DNA from: Nonomuraea sp. NBC_00507
GTDB taxonomy: Bacteria > Actinomycetota > Actinomycetes > Streptosporangiales > Streptosporangiaceae
NCBI RefSeq assembly: GCF_036013525.1
Contig: NZ_CP107853.1
Location: 3,410,001-3,474,000, forward strand
Direction of reading: 5' to 3'
DNA: 64,000 nucleotides
A program made the translations under genes and the position numbers. Under the pieces are notes generated by a model. It was not told where the DNA came from. It made no database searches and was given only the letters and a program-made list of their open reading frames with translations. Positions 17,707 through 25,740 of the stretch are shown here, piece after piece (position 1 is the first letter of the stretch; each line of letters opens with the position of its first letter).

Positions 17707-17784
17707 CGAGCTGACCGGATCGGCCGTGCTTGGCGGCGGGCCGCTCCGGGATTCCAACCACCAAGAGGAGAGGAGGTCGCTGAC

Positions 17785-18552
17785 GTGACTGCTCAGACGG
17801 CCATCGAATGGACCGAGACGACATGGAATCCGGTGACCGGATGCGACCGAATCTCGCCGGGTTGTGACAACTGCTACGCCCTACGCCTGGCCGGTCGACT
17901 GAAGGCCATGGGGCAGGCTCGCTACGCGAACGACGGCGATCCCCGCACGAGCGGGCCTGGGTTCGCCGTGACATGCCATCCCGCCGCGCTGGCAGACCCT
18001 TACAGGTGGCGGCGTGCCCGCATGGTGTTCGTCAATTCCATGTCGGACCTCTTCCACGCCAAGGTGCCGGCCACCTTCGTAGCCGAGGTGTGGCGCGTGA
18101 TGGCGAACACTCCGCAGCACGTCTACCAGGTACTTACCAAGCGCCCCGAGCGGATGGTGCGGACCGTGGCCAAGCTTGCAGGCACGTACGGTGTGCTGCC
18201 GAACGTGTGGCTGGGGACTTCGGTTGAGGCCGACGCCTACACCCGGCGAATTGAGTACCTTCGCCGTACGCCTGCTGCGGTGCGTTTCCTGTCGCTGGAA
18301 CCGTTGCTCGAAGCGCTCCCGTCGCTGGATCTCACGGGGATCGGCTGGGTCATCGTCGGCGGGGAGAGCGGGCCTGGCCACCGTCCGATCCGGGCCGAAT
18401 GGGTGACTCCGATTCGAGACGCCTGCGTTGCCGCCGAGATCCCGTTCTTCTTCAAGCAGTGGGGCGGGCGCACGCCAAAAGCAGGCGGCAGAGAGCTCGA
18501 CGGCCGTGTCTGGAACCAGTTCCCCGACCATGCCCAGAGGAGACACACGTGA
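17785..18552 (+). CDS. DUF5131 (phage Gp37/Gp68) family protein
   Basis: The 255-residue protein begins (GTG at 17785, strong GGAGAGGAGG site) with TAIEWTETTWNPVTGCDRIS followed by PGCDNCYA, the family's hallmark: three cysteines arranged C-x6-C-x2-C near residues 19–30, which resembles a radical-SAM cluster. Also typical are MSDLFHAKVP, QVLTKRPERM, NVWLGTSVE, VGGESGPGHRP and a C-terminal FFFKQWGG. Members occur in phages, plasmids and integrative elements; the biochemical role is unproven, though a radical-SAM-like fold is expected. It sits in the middle of the element's replication operon. Confidence 0.85.
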   Translation: MTAQTAIEWTETTWNPVTGCDRISPGCDNCYALRLAGRLKAMGQARYANDGDPRTSGPGFAVTCHPAALADPYRWRRARMVFVNSMSDLFHAKVPATFVAEVWRVMANTPQHVYQVLTKRPERMVRTVAKLAGTYGVLPNVWLGTSVEADAYTRRIEYLRRTPAAVRFLSLEPLLEALPSLDLTGIGWVIVGGESGPGHRPIRAEWVTPIRDACVAAEIPFFFKQWGGRTPKAGGRELDGRVWNQFPDHAQRRHT

Positions 18553-18854
18553 TCAACCTGAACGTGATTGCGGACCTGTTGCCGGAAGAGATCGCGGTGG
18601 CGCTGTATGCGTCGGACATGCCGAGCGGCGCTGAGGCGAAGGATCTGTCTGTCACGCGCGTGCTGCGCTGGGTGGGACAAGGGCTGGACCGTCTGGGCGG
18701 CAATGAGTCGGTTCAGGCGCTGGCCGAGAAGCCTCAGCCGGTGGACGACCGGTCGGCGCAGGCGCTGCGGGCCGCGAACGCGGTGTGGGACCTGACCATA
18801 GACCTGCAACCCACGGTGGTGATCGCTACGCCGTGCGGGAGGCCGGTGTGGTGA
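18549..18854 (+). CDS. Small hypothetical protein between DUF5131 and rep
   Basis: The 101-residue protein uses a GTG (18549) that overlaps the previous stop (GTGA), and its own stop overlaps the rep start in the same way. It is mostly helical (MINLNVIADLLPEEIAVALY, LRWVGQGLDRLGG), soluble, and has a single cysteine near the end. There is no recognised domain. Its fixed place between coupled genes argues that it is translated; its role in replication or its control is unknown. Confidence 0.65.
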   Translation: MINLNVIADLLPEEIAVALYASDMPSGAEAKDLSVTRVLRWVGQGLDRLGGNESVQALAEKPQPVDDRSAQALRAANAVWDLTIDLQPTVVIATPCGRPVW

Positions 18855-20311
18855 GCGTCGTTGATACCGCGCCGCTGGTGTCCATCCCGCGCGGACTTCA
18901 GGACCGTTTTCGGGCGGTGGCTCGGCTCGGCGGCTGCTCTCAGCCGATCCGGGTCCGCGGCGATGTCCGGCACGTGCTTCCCGATGGACGGGTCCGGCTG
19001 GCCTACTCGACACGTCGCGAGCCGGGCTGCGTGATGCTGGTGCCGTGCGGCAACCGGCGCGCTTCACGCTGCCCGTCGTGCGCAGAGACCTACCGGGCCG
19101 ACACGTTCCACCTGATCCGGGCAGGCTTGCTCGGCGGCGACAAGGGCGTGCCGGCAACTGTCCGGACCCATCCTCGCGTGCTGGCCACCTTCACCGCGCC
19201 TGGCTTCGGAGCGGTGCACGCCCATCGCCCGCGGAAGGACGAGCGGCGCGGACTGCGGTTGCCGTGCCACCCTCGCCGCAACGCTGCGACGTGCCCGCAT
19301 GGGCGGCGGATGTCGTGCACGGACCGGCACGAGGCCGATGACGAGCTGGTGGGTCAACCGCTGTGCGCGGACTGCTACGACTACACCGGACACGTGCTGT
19401 GGAATGCCGAAGTTGGCCGACTGTGGCAGCGCTTCACGATGCGGCTGCGGCGCGAGCTGGCGCAGCTGGCGGGCCTGACCGAGGCGGCATTCAACCGGCA
19501 GGCACGCGTCTCGTTCGCCAAGGTGGCCGAGTTCCAAGCGCGCGGCATGGTCCACTTCCACGCGGTGATCCGGGTGGACGGCCGAGACTCGGACGGCGAC
19601 TTGGCCGATGCCCCGGACTGGGCAACCGTGGAGCTGCTGGCGGACGCGATCCGGGCCGCGGCTGCTGGCGTTCACGTCAGCTCGCCCAACGATCCTGCCT
19701 CGGGCGGATCACGCCGCATCGTGTTCGGTCATGTCGATGTGGCGCCCATCGTCGCCGATGAGCTGACCGGCGCGGAGATGACCGAAGAGAAGGTAGCGGG
19801 CTACATCGCCAAGTACGCAACCAAGGGTGCCACCACCGAGGGCACGGTGGATCGCCGCATCAAAGAACGCGGCGACATCGACGGCCTGGCGCTGACACCC
19901 CATCAACGCCGTCTGATCGATACCTGCTGGCAGCTCGGGGACACTGACGCTCACCCGAAGCTTGCTGGCCTGCGACTGCGGCCGTGGGCACACATGCTCG
20001 GCTATCGCGGCCACTTCTCGACCAAGTCACGCCGCTACTCGACCACGCTCGGCGCGCTTCGCGAGGTGAGGTGTTCCTTTCGTCGCCAGCAAGCCCTCAA
20101 GCAGGGTGGGGACCGCTGGCAACCCGTGGACTCCTCCACTCTGGTGATCGCCACCTGGCACTTCGCCGGACAGGGCTACGTCGACGCCGCCGACACGTAC
20201 ATCGCCACGCTCGTACGCCAAGAACGCGAAGAACGTCGAAGATCACGTTGGCCGCAGACAAGACCGGTGAACCAACCACGGAACGTACCCAAGGAAGGGG
20301 TGGCAGCATGA
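18851..20311 (+). CDS. RepSA-type rolling-circle replication initiator
   Basis: The 486-residue protein resembles the RepSA initiators of pSAM2-type elements. It has an N-terminal cysteine-rich part (CGNRRASRCPSCAETYRADT, then CPHGRRMSC and LCADCYDY) that should bind zinc. Next comes the metal-binding motif GMVHFHAVIRVDG (H-x-H type, about residues 232–244), and then VAGYIAKYATKGAT (about 312–325), whose tyrosines are candidates for the nicking residue. It would nick the element's origin and start rolling-circle copying after excision. The start GTG overlaps the preceding stop and its end overlaps xis by four bases, so rep, xis and int are expressed together. Confidence 0.88.
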   Translation: MSVVDTAPLVSIPRGLQDRFRAVARLGGCSQPIRVRGDVRHVLPDGRVRLAYSTRREPGCVMLVPCGNRRASRCPSCAETYRADTFHLIRAGLLGGDKGVPATVRTHPRVLATFTAPGFGAVHAHRPRKDERRGLRLPCHPRRNAATCPHGRRMSCTDRHEADDELVGQPLCADCYDYTGHVLWNAEVGRLWQRFTMRLRRELAQLAGLTEAAFNRQARVSFAKVAEFQARGMVHFHAVIRVDGRDSDGDLADAPDWATVELLADAIRAAAAGVHVSSPNDPASGGSRRIVFGHVDVAPIVADELTGAEMTEEKVAGYIAKYATKGATTEGTVDRRIKERGDIDGLALTPHQRRLIDTCWQLGDTDAHPKLAGLRLRPWAHMLGYRGHFSTKSRRYSTTLGALREVRCSFRRQQALKQGGDRWQPVDSSTLVIATWHFAGQGYVDAADTYIATLVRQEREERRRSRWPQTRPVNQPRNVPKEGVAA

Positions 20312-20502
20312 CCACACGACGCGATCAGCTATTGCCGCTTCCGGAGGTCCTGGAAGAGTTGGGCGGCGTCTCGCGGCGGACCTTCTACCGGTGGCGCGAG
20401 CTGGGCCGCGCGCCGGTGTGCGTCAAGCTACCCAACGGCGACCTGCGCATCTGGCGGAGCGATCTCACGGCATGGCTGGAATCGCTGAGGGAAACGGCAT
20501 GA
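20308..20502 (+). CDS. xis: Excisionase (Xis), MerR-like winged HTH
   Basis: The 64-residue protein starts MTTRRDQLLPLPEVLEELGG and contains VSRRTFYRWRELGRAP, then LPNGDLRIWRSDLTAWL, the standard layout of AICE excisionases (DNA-binding helix-turn-helix plus wing). It overlaps both rep and int by four bases (ATGA). It should bend DNA at the tRNA-side att region and steer the integrase to excision. Expression in one transcript with int is typical. Confidence 0.88.
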   Translation: MTTRRDQLLPLPEVLEELGGVSRRTFYRWRELGRAPVCVKLPNGDLRIWRSDLTAWLESLRETA

Positions 20503-21902
20503 AGACGACCAGCTACGACGTCAAGTTCTGGGAGCTGCGGCCGAACCTGTCGAGTCCCAAACCAGGCAAACCGAGACGCGTCGTCTCGTACACCGCGCGT
20601 TGGACCGTGGCCGGCGCGCCCAAGTCCAAGACGCTGCGAACCAAGCAACAGGCCCAGAACTACCTGGCCGAACTGCGGCAAGCAGCCAAGGACGGGGAAG
20701 CCTTCGACATCGCCAGCGGTCTGCCGCTGTCGCATCTTGAATCCGAACCTGAACCTGTCGGACCGTCCGTCCTGGAGTTTGCGCAAGACTACGTGATCAG
20801 TCGATGGCCACACACGGCTGCCAGAACGCGCGAAACCGATGCTTACGCCCTGCTGTGTGTGATTCCCGCACTGGTGGCTGATCTACCCGACCGACCGACC
20901 GATGACGAGCTGCGGGAAGTCCTGCGCAACCACGTGCTACTGCCCGAGGGCAGACGGGCCGAGTTGACCAGGGAACAGACCGTGACCTTGCGATGGCTGG
21001 AGAAGGCATCACTGCCGCTGTCCGCGCTGGAAGAAGACGGTATCGCTCGGACCGCGCTGGCCGCCATCTCAGTGACGTTCGCGGGCAAGGCCGCTGCGCC
21101 CAACACGATCGCTCGCAAACGCGAGGTGCTCAACCATCTGCTTGAACTCGCCGTTCATGGGGAGAAGCTGACGAGCAACCCGCTGAAGAACCTCAAGGGG
21201 ATCACGAGCCGCCGTCCCAAGACGGTCGTCGCGGTGGACCCTCGAATGGTGGTCAACCCTCGACAGGCCAAGGCGCTTCTCGAAGCCGTGCCAAAGGTCG
21301 GCCGGACGCGAGGTCAGCGATTGAAGGCCATGTTCGCCTGCATGTACTACGCCGCGCTCCGGCCAGAAGAGGCGGCCGACCTTCGCGCGGACAACCTGAC
21401 TTTGCCTGAGAAGGGCTGGGGATTGATCATCCTGGAGAGGGCGCGACCTCAAGCCAACAAGAGGTGGACCACGTCGGGAGAGACGCACGACGCGCGGCAT
21501 CTCAAGCATCGCGCCGAGAAGGAAACCCGAGAGATCCCCATTCCGCCCGTTCTTGTAGCGATCCTGCGGGACCACATCAAGACCTACGGAACGGCCGAGG
21601 ACGGACGACTGTTCCGAACCTCACGCGGCAAGCCCTACTCGGCGTCGGCTTACACGACCGTTTGGCAGGAAACGCGCATGCTGGCCTTCACGCGAGCACA
21701 GGCGCGCTCGCCCTTGGCGGGCAGGCCGTACGACCTACGGCACGCGGCGGTGTCCTTGTGGCTGAACGCGGGTGTGCCGGCGGCCGAGGTGGCGAAGCGA
21801 GCGGGCACAAGCGTGGAGGTCCTGCACCGCGTATACGAGAAGTGCCTTGACGGGCAACGCCGAACTGTCAACGGGAAGATCAATAGAGCGCTGGGAGCGT
21901 AG
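20499..21902 (+). CDS. int: Tyrosine site-specific integrase
   Basis: The 467-residue protein has an N-terminal arm-type DNA-binding part, a SAM-like core-binding domain (about residues 85–260) and the catalytic domain. Catalytic residues visible are Arg in YYAALRPEEAADLR (about 285), the H-x-x-R box in PYDLRHAAVSLWL (about 412–415) and the nucleophile Tyr in VLHRVYEKCL (about 448). It starts at the ATG within the xis stop. It ends 138 bases before the att repeat, the usual position. It should recombine the 46-bp core with tRNA-Arg. All key residues are present, so activity is likely. Confidence 0.93.
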   Translation: MKTTSYDVKFWELRPNLSSPKPGKPRRVVSYTARWTVAGAPKSKTLRTKQQAQNYLAELRQAAKDGEAFDIASGLPLSHLESEPEPVGPSVLEFAQDYVISRWPHTAARTRETDAYALLCVIPALVADLPDRPTDDELREVLRNHVLLPEGRRAELTREQTVTLRWLEKASLPLSALEEDGIARTALAAISVTFAGKAAAPNTIARKREVLNHLLELAVHGEKLTSNPLKNLKGITSRRPKTVVAVDPRMVVNPRQAKALLEAVPKVGRTRGQRLKAMFACMYYAALRPEEAADLRADNLTLPEKGWGLIILERARPQANKRWTTSGETHDARHLKHRAEKETREIPIPPVLVAILRDHIKTYGTAEDGRLFRTSRGKPYSASAYTTVWQETRMLAFTRAQARSPLAGRPYDLRHAAVSLWLNAGVPAAEVAKRAGTSVEVLHRVYEKCLDGQRRTVNGKINRALGA

Positions 21903-21915
21903 CAAAACGGTCCGA

Positions 21916-21963
21916 GATCATTCCGAGCATATTCCGTGATCACTGACCTACGGCTGCATACGG
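21916..21963. repeat. Arm-type box at the integrase end
   Basis: The box GATCATTCCGAGCATATTCC followed by GTGATCA and CCTACGGCTGCATACGG is nearly identical to 13745–13792 outside the other end and shares its first part with 13998–14028. It lies directly after int, so it is a likely binding site for Int or Xis (inference). Confidence 0.6.
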
Positions 21964-22040
21964 TTGCTCTCGCTGACAGGATCATGCCGAGACGGAATCA
22001 AGGAAACCGCTGGTCAGAGCGGGAAATGCCTGGTCAATCA

Positions 22041-22086
22041 AGTGCCCCCGGCAGGATTCGAACCTGCGGCACCCGCTTTAGGAGAG
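22041..22086 (+). repeat. att core, tRNA-side end of element
   Basis: A 46-bp copy identical to 13883–13928. It supplies the 3' part of tRNA-Arg(CCT), so the tRNA gene remains whole after integration. Confidence 0.92.
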
Positions 22087-22115
22087 CGGTGCTCTATCCC
22101 CTGAGCTACGGAGGC
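22043..22115 (-). tRNA. tRNA-Arg (anticodon CCT)
   Basis: Read on the minus strand, the 73-nt sequence folds as a cloverleaf. The acceptor pairs GCCTCCG with CGGGGGC. The anticodon arm CCGCT–CTCCTAA–AGCGG has anticodon CCT (22082–22080), and the T arm is GCAGG–TTCGAAT–CCTGC. CCA is not encoded. It is the attachment gene for the element. Confidence 0.93.
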
Positions 22116-22265
22116 GGACTCTCGTAAGCCTAGCGAAAGTCTGGCACTGCGTGGGACGTAGGTCTGGGAAGAGTTTGGGGGGGTGGGTTATGGGTGCTCT
22201 GAGCTGCGGTAAAGGCATGACAAGTGATCAGATTCGTGAGCGTCCACCGTGGATAGCGTCTGCCT

Positions 22266-22724
22266 GTGACCAGGAGGCGGTGCAGGCAGGTGCGGCGGCG
22301 GCCCGTTGTGTTGTTCGGGGCGTTGCTGGCGCCGGCGATCCTTGCCGGCGGATTGCTGGTGGGCCAGGCGCGGGGGCTTGAGGATGGTGTCGTGTCCGCT
22401 GGTATGGCGGGTGGCGGCGGTGGGAGGGGGCTGGTGTTCGGGCCGAGGCTCGTGCCCGCGCCGGCTGGTCCTGATCGTATGTACGAAGCTGTTGTGCCGG
22501 CGCCGGTGAGGGTGGTGGCTAAGGAGCCCCGGGGCGGGGACGAGGATGTCGCTGCCGAGCCTGGTCCGCCGTCTGTTGGCGAGGAGCCCTATACGCCTGC
22601 TCCTGTGCAGCCCTGGGATGGGTGTCCGGCGGCGTGGGTGGACACCTGGTTGTGGGAGCTGTGCCGGGAGGAGGAGCAAGTAGGCACTCTGGGGTTTGCC
22701 GACAGCTCCATGCCCGGGCTTTGA
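22266..22724 (+). CDS. Membrane-anchored or secreted hypothetical protein
   Basis: A GTG at 22266 opens a 152-residue frame with a strongly basic N-terminus (MTRRRCRQVRRRP), one hydrophobic segment (about 14–33) and then a Gly/Pro/Ala-rich low-complexity region. The C-terminal block CPAAWVDTWLWELCREEEQ looks conserved and has paired cysteines. This fits a single-pass membrane or secreted protein. No clear ribosome-binding site is visible, and an overlapping minus-strand frame exists but has implausible Pro/His/Arg-rich composition. The function is unknown. Confidence 0.5.
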   Translation: MTRRRCRQVRRRPVVLFGALLAPAILAGGLLVGQARGLEDGVVSAGMAGGGGGRGLVFGPRLVPAPAGPDRMYEAVVPAPVRVVAKEPRGGDEDVAAEPGPPSVGEEPYTPAPVQPWDGCPAAWVDTWLWELCREEEQVGTLGFADSSMPGL

Positions 22725-23054
22725 GGTTGCTGGGTTAGCCCTCTTGGTCGGCTGCTGTGGTGGGTCCCGGGGTGGATGGCGGTGGGCAGGTGCACGCTTG
22801 GTACGGCGCACGGTCCGCGGGTTGCAGGGATGAGGGGGCCATTCTGGGGGGCGGGTGGGTGGTTGTGCCGGTCCGGAAGCGAGGGCTCCAGGTGATGGGC
22901 TGGGGTGGGGTTATGGCTGGTTGTGGGGGGTGGTTGTGGAAAGTGGGTCTTTTGTCTCATAACAGCTCTCCGGAGTTCGGTCCGGACACTCTGGGGGCTG
23001 TAGTAACGTGCGTGCCTGACCCAGGTAACGAGTTTGCATACGGAGGAGTCGAAC
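22725..23054. other. Intergenic region, 330 bases
   Basis: This is GT-rich DNA with no credible gene. It should contain the promoter of the M15 peptidase gene; TAGTAA near 23001 is a possible -10 element. I looked for a cyclic-di-AMP or other riboswitch before the cell-wall enzyme and saw no clear match. Confidence 0.4.
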
Positions 23055-24161
23055 GTGCCAGCCCCTCGATCAGTGGGTCTGATCGCGGTCGTCATGGCGG
23101 TGGTGGCTTCTCTTTTGGTGCCTGCTGCGGCGGGTCAGGCTCAAGCTCAGGTTCGGGGCTCGGCTGATCGGCAGGCACGTGCTCAGGAACTGCGGGATCC
23201 GAACGACCTTGGTGAGCTCAGGAAAGCGGCTGAGCGGTCGGCCAAGGAGCTCGAAGAGGCCACCAAGGCTCTAGAGAACCGGCGGAGCACGATCGCGGCC
23301 TCCGAGAAGGAGCTCAAGACCAAGCTGACCGCGCTGCAGGAGTTGGAGCGACGGCTCACGGTGATGCGGCAGCCCGTGTCGCAGATGGTCGAGTTGTTGT
23401 ACGAGCAGCCGATCGCGGCAGGAGGGGTCCTGCCGTTTATGGCCGAGGGGGCGGATGAGGGGACCCTGCGGGCCTTGTCCGATGCCACCCAGATGGTCGC
23501 AGTGCGGCAGCAGGTTGTTGAGCAGACCAGTGCGCTCTACAAGGAGACCGAGCGGCTGGCGGCCGAGGCTCAGGAGCTCCGGGCCGGCAACCTGCTGGCG
23601 GAGGCGCAGTTGGCGGCCGAGGTCGATACGTTGCGGCAGCGGTCGGACAAGATCGTGAAGTCGTTGACCGCGGCCTTGGTGAAGCTGGGCATCAAGATCG
23701 ACAAAGTGGGGCGGGCGGCGCTGGGGTGCGATCCGTTGCGGGCGGCGACGGCTGGGGACTTTCCCAACGGGCTCATCCCCAAGGGCATGCTCTGTCCGTT
23801 GCAGCAGAAGGGGTTCAGTCTGCGGGCTGACGCCACCATCGCGTTCGTGAGCTTGAACGAGGCCTATCGCAAGCGGTTCGGGAAGCCCATTTGCGTTACC
23901 GACGCCTACCGGAGCCTGGCTGCGCAGCAGTCCATTTACTATCGGCGGCCGGGGTTCGCCGCCGTGCCGGGGCGGAGTAACCACGGGCTGGGGCTGGCTG
24001 TGGACCTGTGTGGTGGGGTGGAGAGATCGGGCTCCAGCGAGTTCGTGTGGATGGAGCGGAACTCCAAGAAGTATGGGTGGTTCCATCCGTCGTGGGCCTA
24101 CAGCAGCCCGTTCGAGCCGTGGCATTGGGAGTATGACCCCAAGATGGATTCGCTGCTCTAG
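23055..24161 (+). CDS. Secreted coiled-coil M15 peptidase (D-Ala-D-Ala carboxypeptidase type)
   Basis: The 368-residue protein starts at a GTG (23055) six bases after GGAGGAG. Features in order: signal peptide (residues 1–32), a long coiled coil (about 48–210, e.g. ELRKAAERSAKELEEATKAL), and a C-terminal M15B/VanY-type zinc peptidase domain with the metal motif SNHGLGLAVDLCG and the last histidine in EPWHWEY. It would trim peptidoglycan stem peptides outside the cell. The coiled coil resembles that of divisome hydrolase partners (RipA/NlpC-type), so a link to cell separation is possible. All zinc ligands are present. Confidence 0.88.
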   Translation: MPAPRSVGLIAVVMAVVASLLVPAAAGQAQAQVRGSADRQARAQELRDPNDLGELRKAAERSAKELEEATKALENRRSTIAASEKELKTKLTALQELERRLTVMRQPVSQMVELLYEQPIAAGGVLPFMAEGADEGTLRALSDATQMVAVRQQVVEQTSALYKETERLAAEAQELRAGNLLAEAQLAAEVDTLRQRSDKIVKSLTAALVKLGIKIDKVGRAALGCDPLRAATAGDFPNGLIPKGMLCPLQQKGFSLRADATIAFVSLNEAYRKRFGKPICVTDAYRSLAAQQSIYYRRPGFAAVPGRSNHGLGLAVDLCGGVERSGSSEFVWMERNSKKYGWFHPSWAYSSPFEPWHWEYDPKMDSLL

Positions 24162-24216
24162 CAATCGCTGGTAGCTCCGTCTCTCCAGCGTCCTCGAGCT
24201 CTTCGATTGCTGGTTG

Positions 24217-24801
24217 TCAGGGTGCCGTGATGATGGTGATCGAGAGGCGGGCGCTTGCTTGGGCGGCGGCCAGTTCTGCTGCTTGGGTCGGGGTGGTCGC
24301 CAGGACGACGAGGGCGCCGTGGCTGTCGTCTTCTTGCCGGTCTGCGGCTGTTATCACTCTTACGTCTTCTGCGATGGCGCGGGCCGGGTGGGTGTCCTCC
24401 CAGGCTGCCAGGACGTTGATCCTGGAGCCAGGGGAGAGGAGTTTCGCCGCTTCCGGGTCGGAGATGCGTACGGGAGTGGCGACCATGCCTGGTGAGAGGC
24501 GGTAGGAGTCCAGGAGGCGGGCGTCCGTCAAGGGCTCGCCTCTGCGCATGGGGGAGGTCAGGTAGCGGCCGACTGCGGCCGTTGTCGTGCGTACGGCGCC
24601 GTCTGGGACGTGGTTGATCGGGACCGGGTGGAGGTCTGACGGGGTCAGGGGGCCGGGGAGGAGGTCGCGGGTCGCCACCAGGACCGTGGTGGGCGGGGAT
24701 GGGCGGGTGGCGAGATAGGCGGATATGACGGCTATGGCGGCGAGCGTTGCCGCCGCGAGGCGGCGGCGACGGCCGTAGCGGTTGAGCCAGGATTGGATCA
24801 C
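24217..24801 (-). CDS. SAF-domain membrane protein (CpaB/RcpC-like)
   Basis: The 194-residue protein starts at a GTG that overlaps the mtnP stop (GTGA). It has a basic N-terminus, one membrane segment (about 14–30), then a SAF domain (TTVLVATRDLLPGPLTPSDL, RGEPLTDARLLD) and a C-terminal RcpC-type part (SRINVLAAWED, GALVVLATTPTQAAELAAAQ). CpaB/RcpC proteins belong to Flp/tad pilus assembly, but no other pilus gene is nearby; Actinobacteria often carry such an orphan. Topology: short inside, long outside. Confidence 0.8.
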   Translation of the reverse strand: MIQSWLNRYGRRRRLAAATLAAIAVISAYLATRPSPPTTVLVATRDLLPGPLTPSDLHPVPINHVPDGAVRTTTAAVGRYLTSPMRRGEPLTDARLLDSYRLSPGMVATPVRISDPEAAKLLSPGSRINVLAAWEDTHPARAIAEDVRVITAADRQEDDSHGALVVLATTPTQAAELAAAQASARLSITIITAP

Positions 24802-25604
24802 GGTAGGTCGAAGGGGAGCTTGAGGCCGTCCAGGGTCGAGCCGCAGGGGCACGTGCGCTCTTCGGGCAGGGCTTGCACGGTCTCCGACACCAGCGTGCGC
24901 ATGCGGGTGACGTTTTGGGCGAAGAACTCGAGGACCTCGTCATGTGTCACGCCCTGGCCCGCCTCCACCCCGGCGTCGTGGTCGGTCACCAGGCAGAGCG
25001 ACGTGTAACACAGGGCCAGCTCGCGGGCCAGGACCGCTTCGGGGAAACCGGTCATGCCGACGATCGACCAGCCGTTGGCCGCGAACCACTGCGACTCTGC
25101 CCGGGTGGAGAAGCGCGGGCCCTCGATGACCACCAGCGTGCCGCCGTCGACGGTTTCCCAGTCGCCCGTGCGGGCTGCTCCTACGGCCACCGCTCGGCCC
25201 GACGGGCAGTAAGGGTCGGCGAACGCGACGTGGACGGCGCCGTCTATGTCGTAATAGGTCTGGACGCGGCCTGAGGTGCGATCTACCAATTGGTCGGGGA
25301 TGACCATGGCGCCCGGGCCGTATTCGGCTTGCAGGGAGCCTACAGCGCTTGGCGCGAGCACTTGGCGAACGCCGAGCGAGCGCAGGGCCCAGAGGTTGGC
25401 GCGGTAGGGGATGCGGTGCGGCGGGAAACGGTGATCTCGGCCGTGGCGGGGGATGAAAGCGACGGAACGGGAGCCGATGCGTCCGACCGTGACGACGTCG
25501 CTGGGAGGGCCGTAGGGGGTGGCTAGCTCGATTTCCTCGGCATCGTCGAGGAGCGAGTAGAAGCCTGAGCCTCCGATGACGCCTATGTCTGCGCGAGTGA
25601 CCAT
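24798..25604 (-). CDS. mtnP: S-methyl-5'-thioadenosine phosphorylase
   Basis: The 268-residue protein has the PNP/MTAP family motifs: ADIGVIGGSGFYSLL at the N-terminus, PRHGRDHRFPPHRIPYRANL, VVIEGPRFSTRAES and MTGFPEAVLARELALCYTSL. It splits methylthioadenosine (or a related purine nucleoside) with phosphate, recycling adenine and methylthioribose-1-phosphate. A C-terminal CPCGS may bind metal or be a family variant. It is cytosolic and translationally coupled to the following SAF-domain gene. Confidence 0.88.
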   Translation of the reverse strand: MVTRADIGVIGGSGFYSLLDDAEEIELATPYGPPSDVVTVGRIGSRSVAFIPRHGRDHRFPPHRIPYRANLWALRSLGVRQVLAPSAVGSLQAEYGPGAMVIPDQLVDRTSGRVQTYYDIDGAVHVAFADPYCPSGRAVAVGAARTGDWETVDGGTLVVIEGPRFSTRAESQWFAANGWSIVGMTGFPEAVLARELALCYTSLCLVTDHDAGVEAGQGVTHDEVLEFFAQNVTRMRTLVSETVQALPEERTCPCGSTLDGLKLPFDLP

Positions 25605-25740
25605 GGCGCTGAGAGTAGTCGGATGGGGGCTGGGTGTGGGGCGGCCGAGGGCTGTTCTGTGGATAACTCCGACCGCTCCGGGTCCCCAGTGCCACGTGCC
25701 CAGGCGATCGCAGCTGGCGGCCTACCCCGGGGCATCGCGG

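Larger units (their letters stand above)
13883..22086 (+). mobile_element. AICE-like integrated element at tRNA-Arg(CCT)
   Basis: About 8.2 kb is bounded by identical 46-bp repeats, one of which forms the 3' part of tRNA-Arg. It encodes, leftward, a GntR repressor, PurC and a 70-residue protein. Rightward, it encodes two zinc-ribbon proteins, a DUF5131 protein, a small protein, a RepSA-like initiator, Xis and Int, with nearly every pair of genes overlapping by four bases. Rep–xis–int next to a tRNA att site is the hallmark of actinomycete integrative and conjugative elements (pSAM2 type). No FtsK/SpoIIIE-type TraB or Spd genes are present, so self-transfer appears lost or provided in trans. 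Confidence 0.9.

Noticed and set aside
22725..23054. Cyclic-di-AMP riboswitch before the cell-wall peptidase
   Set aside because: Such switches precede some actinobacterial cell-wall genes, but I could not find the conserved core; only GT-rich sequence is present.
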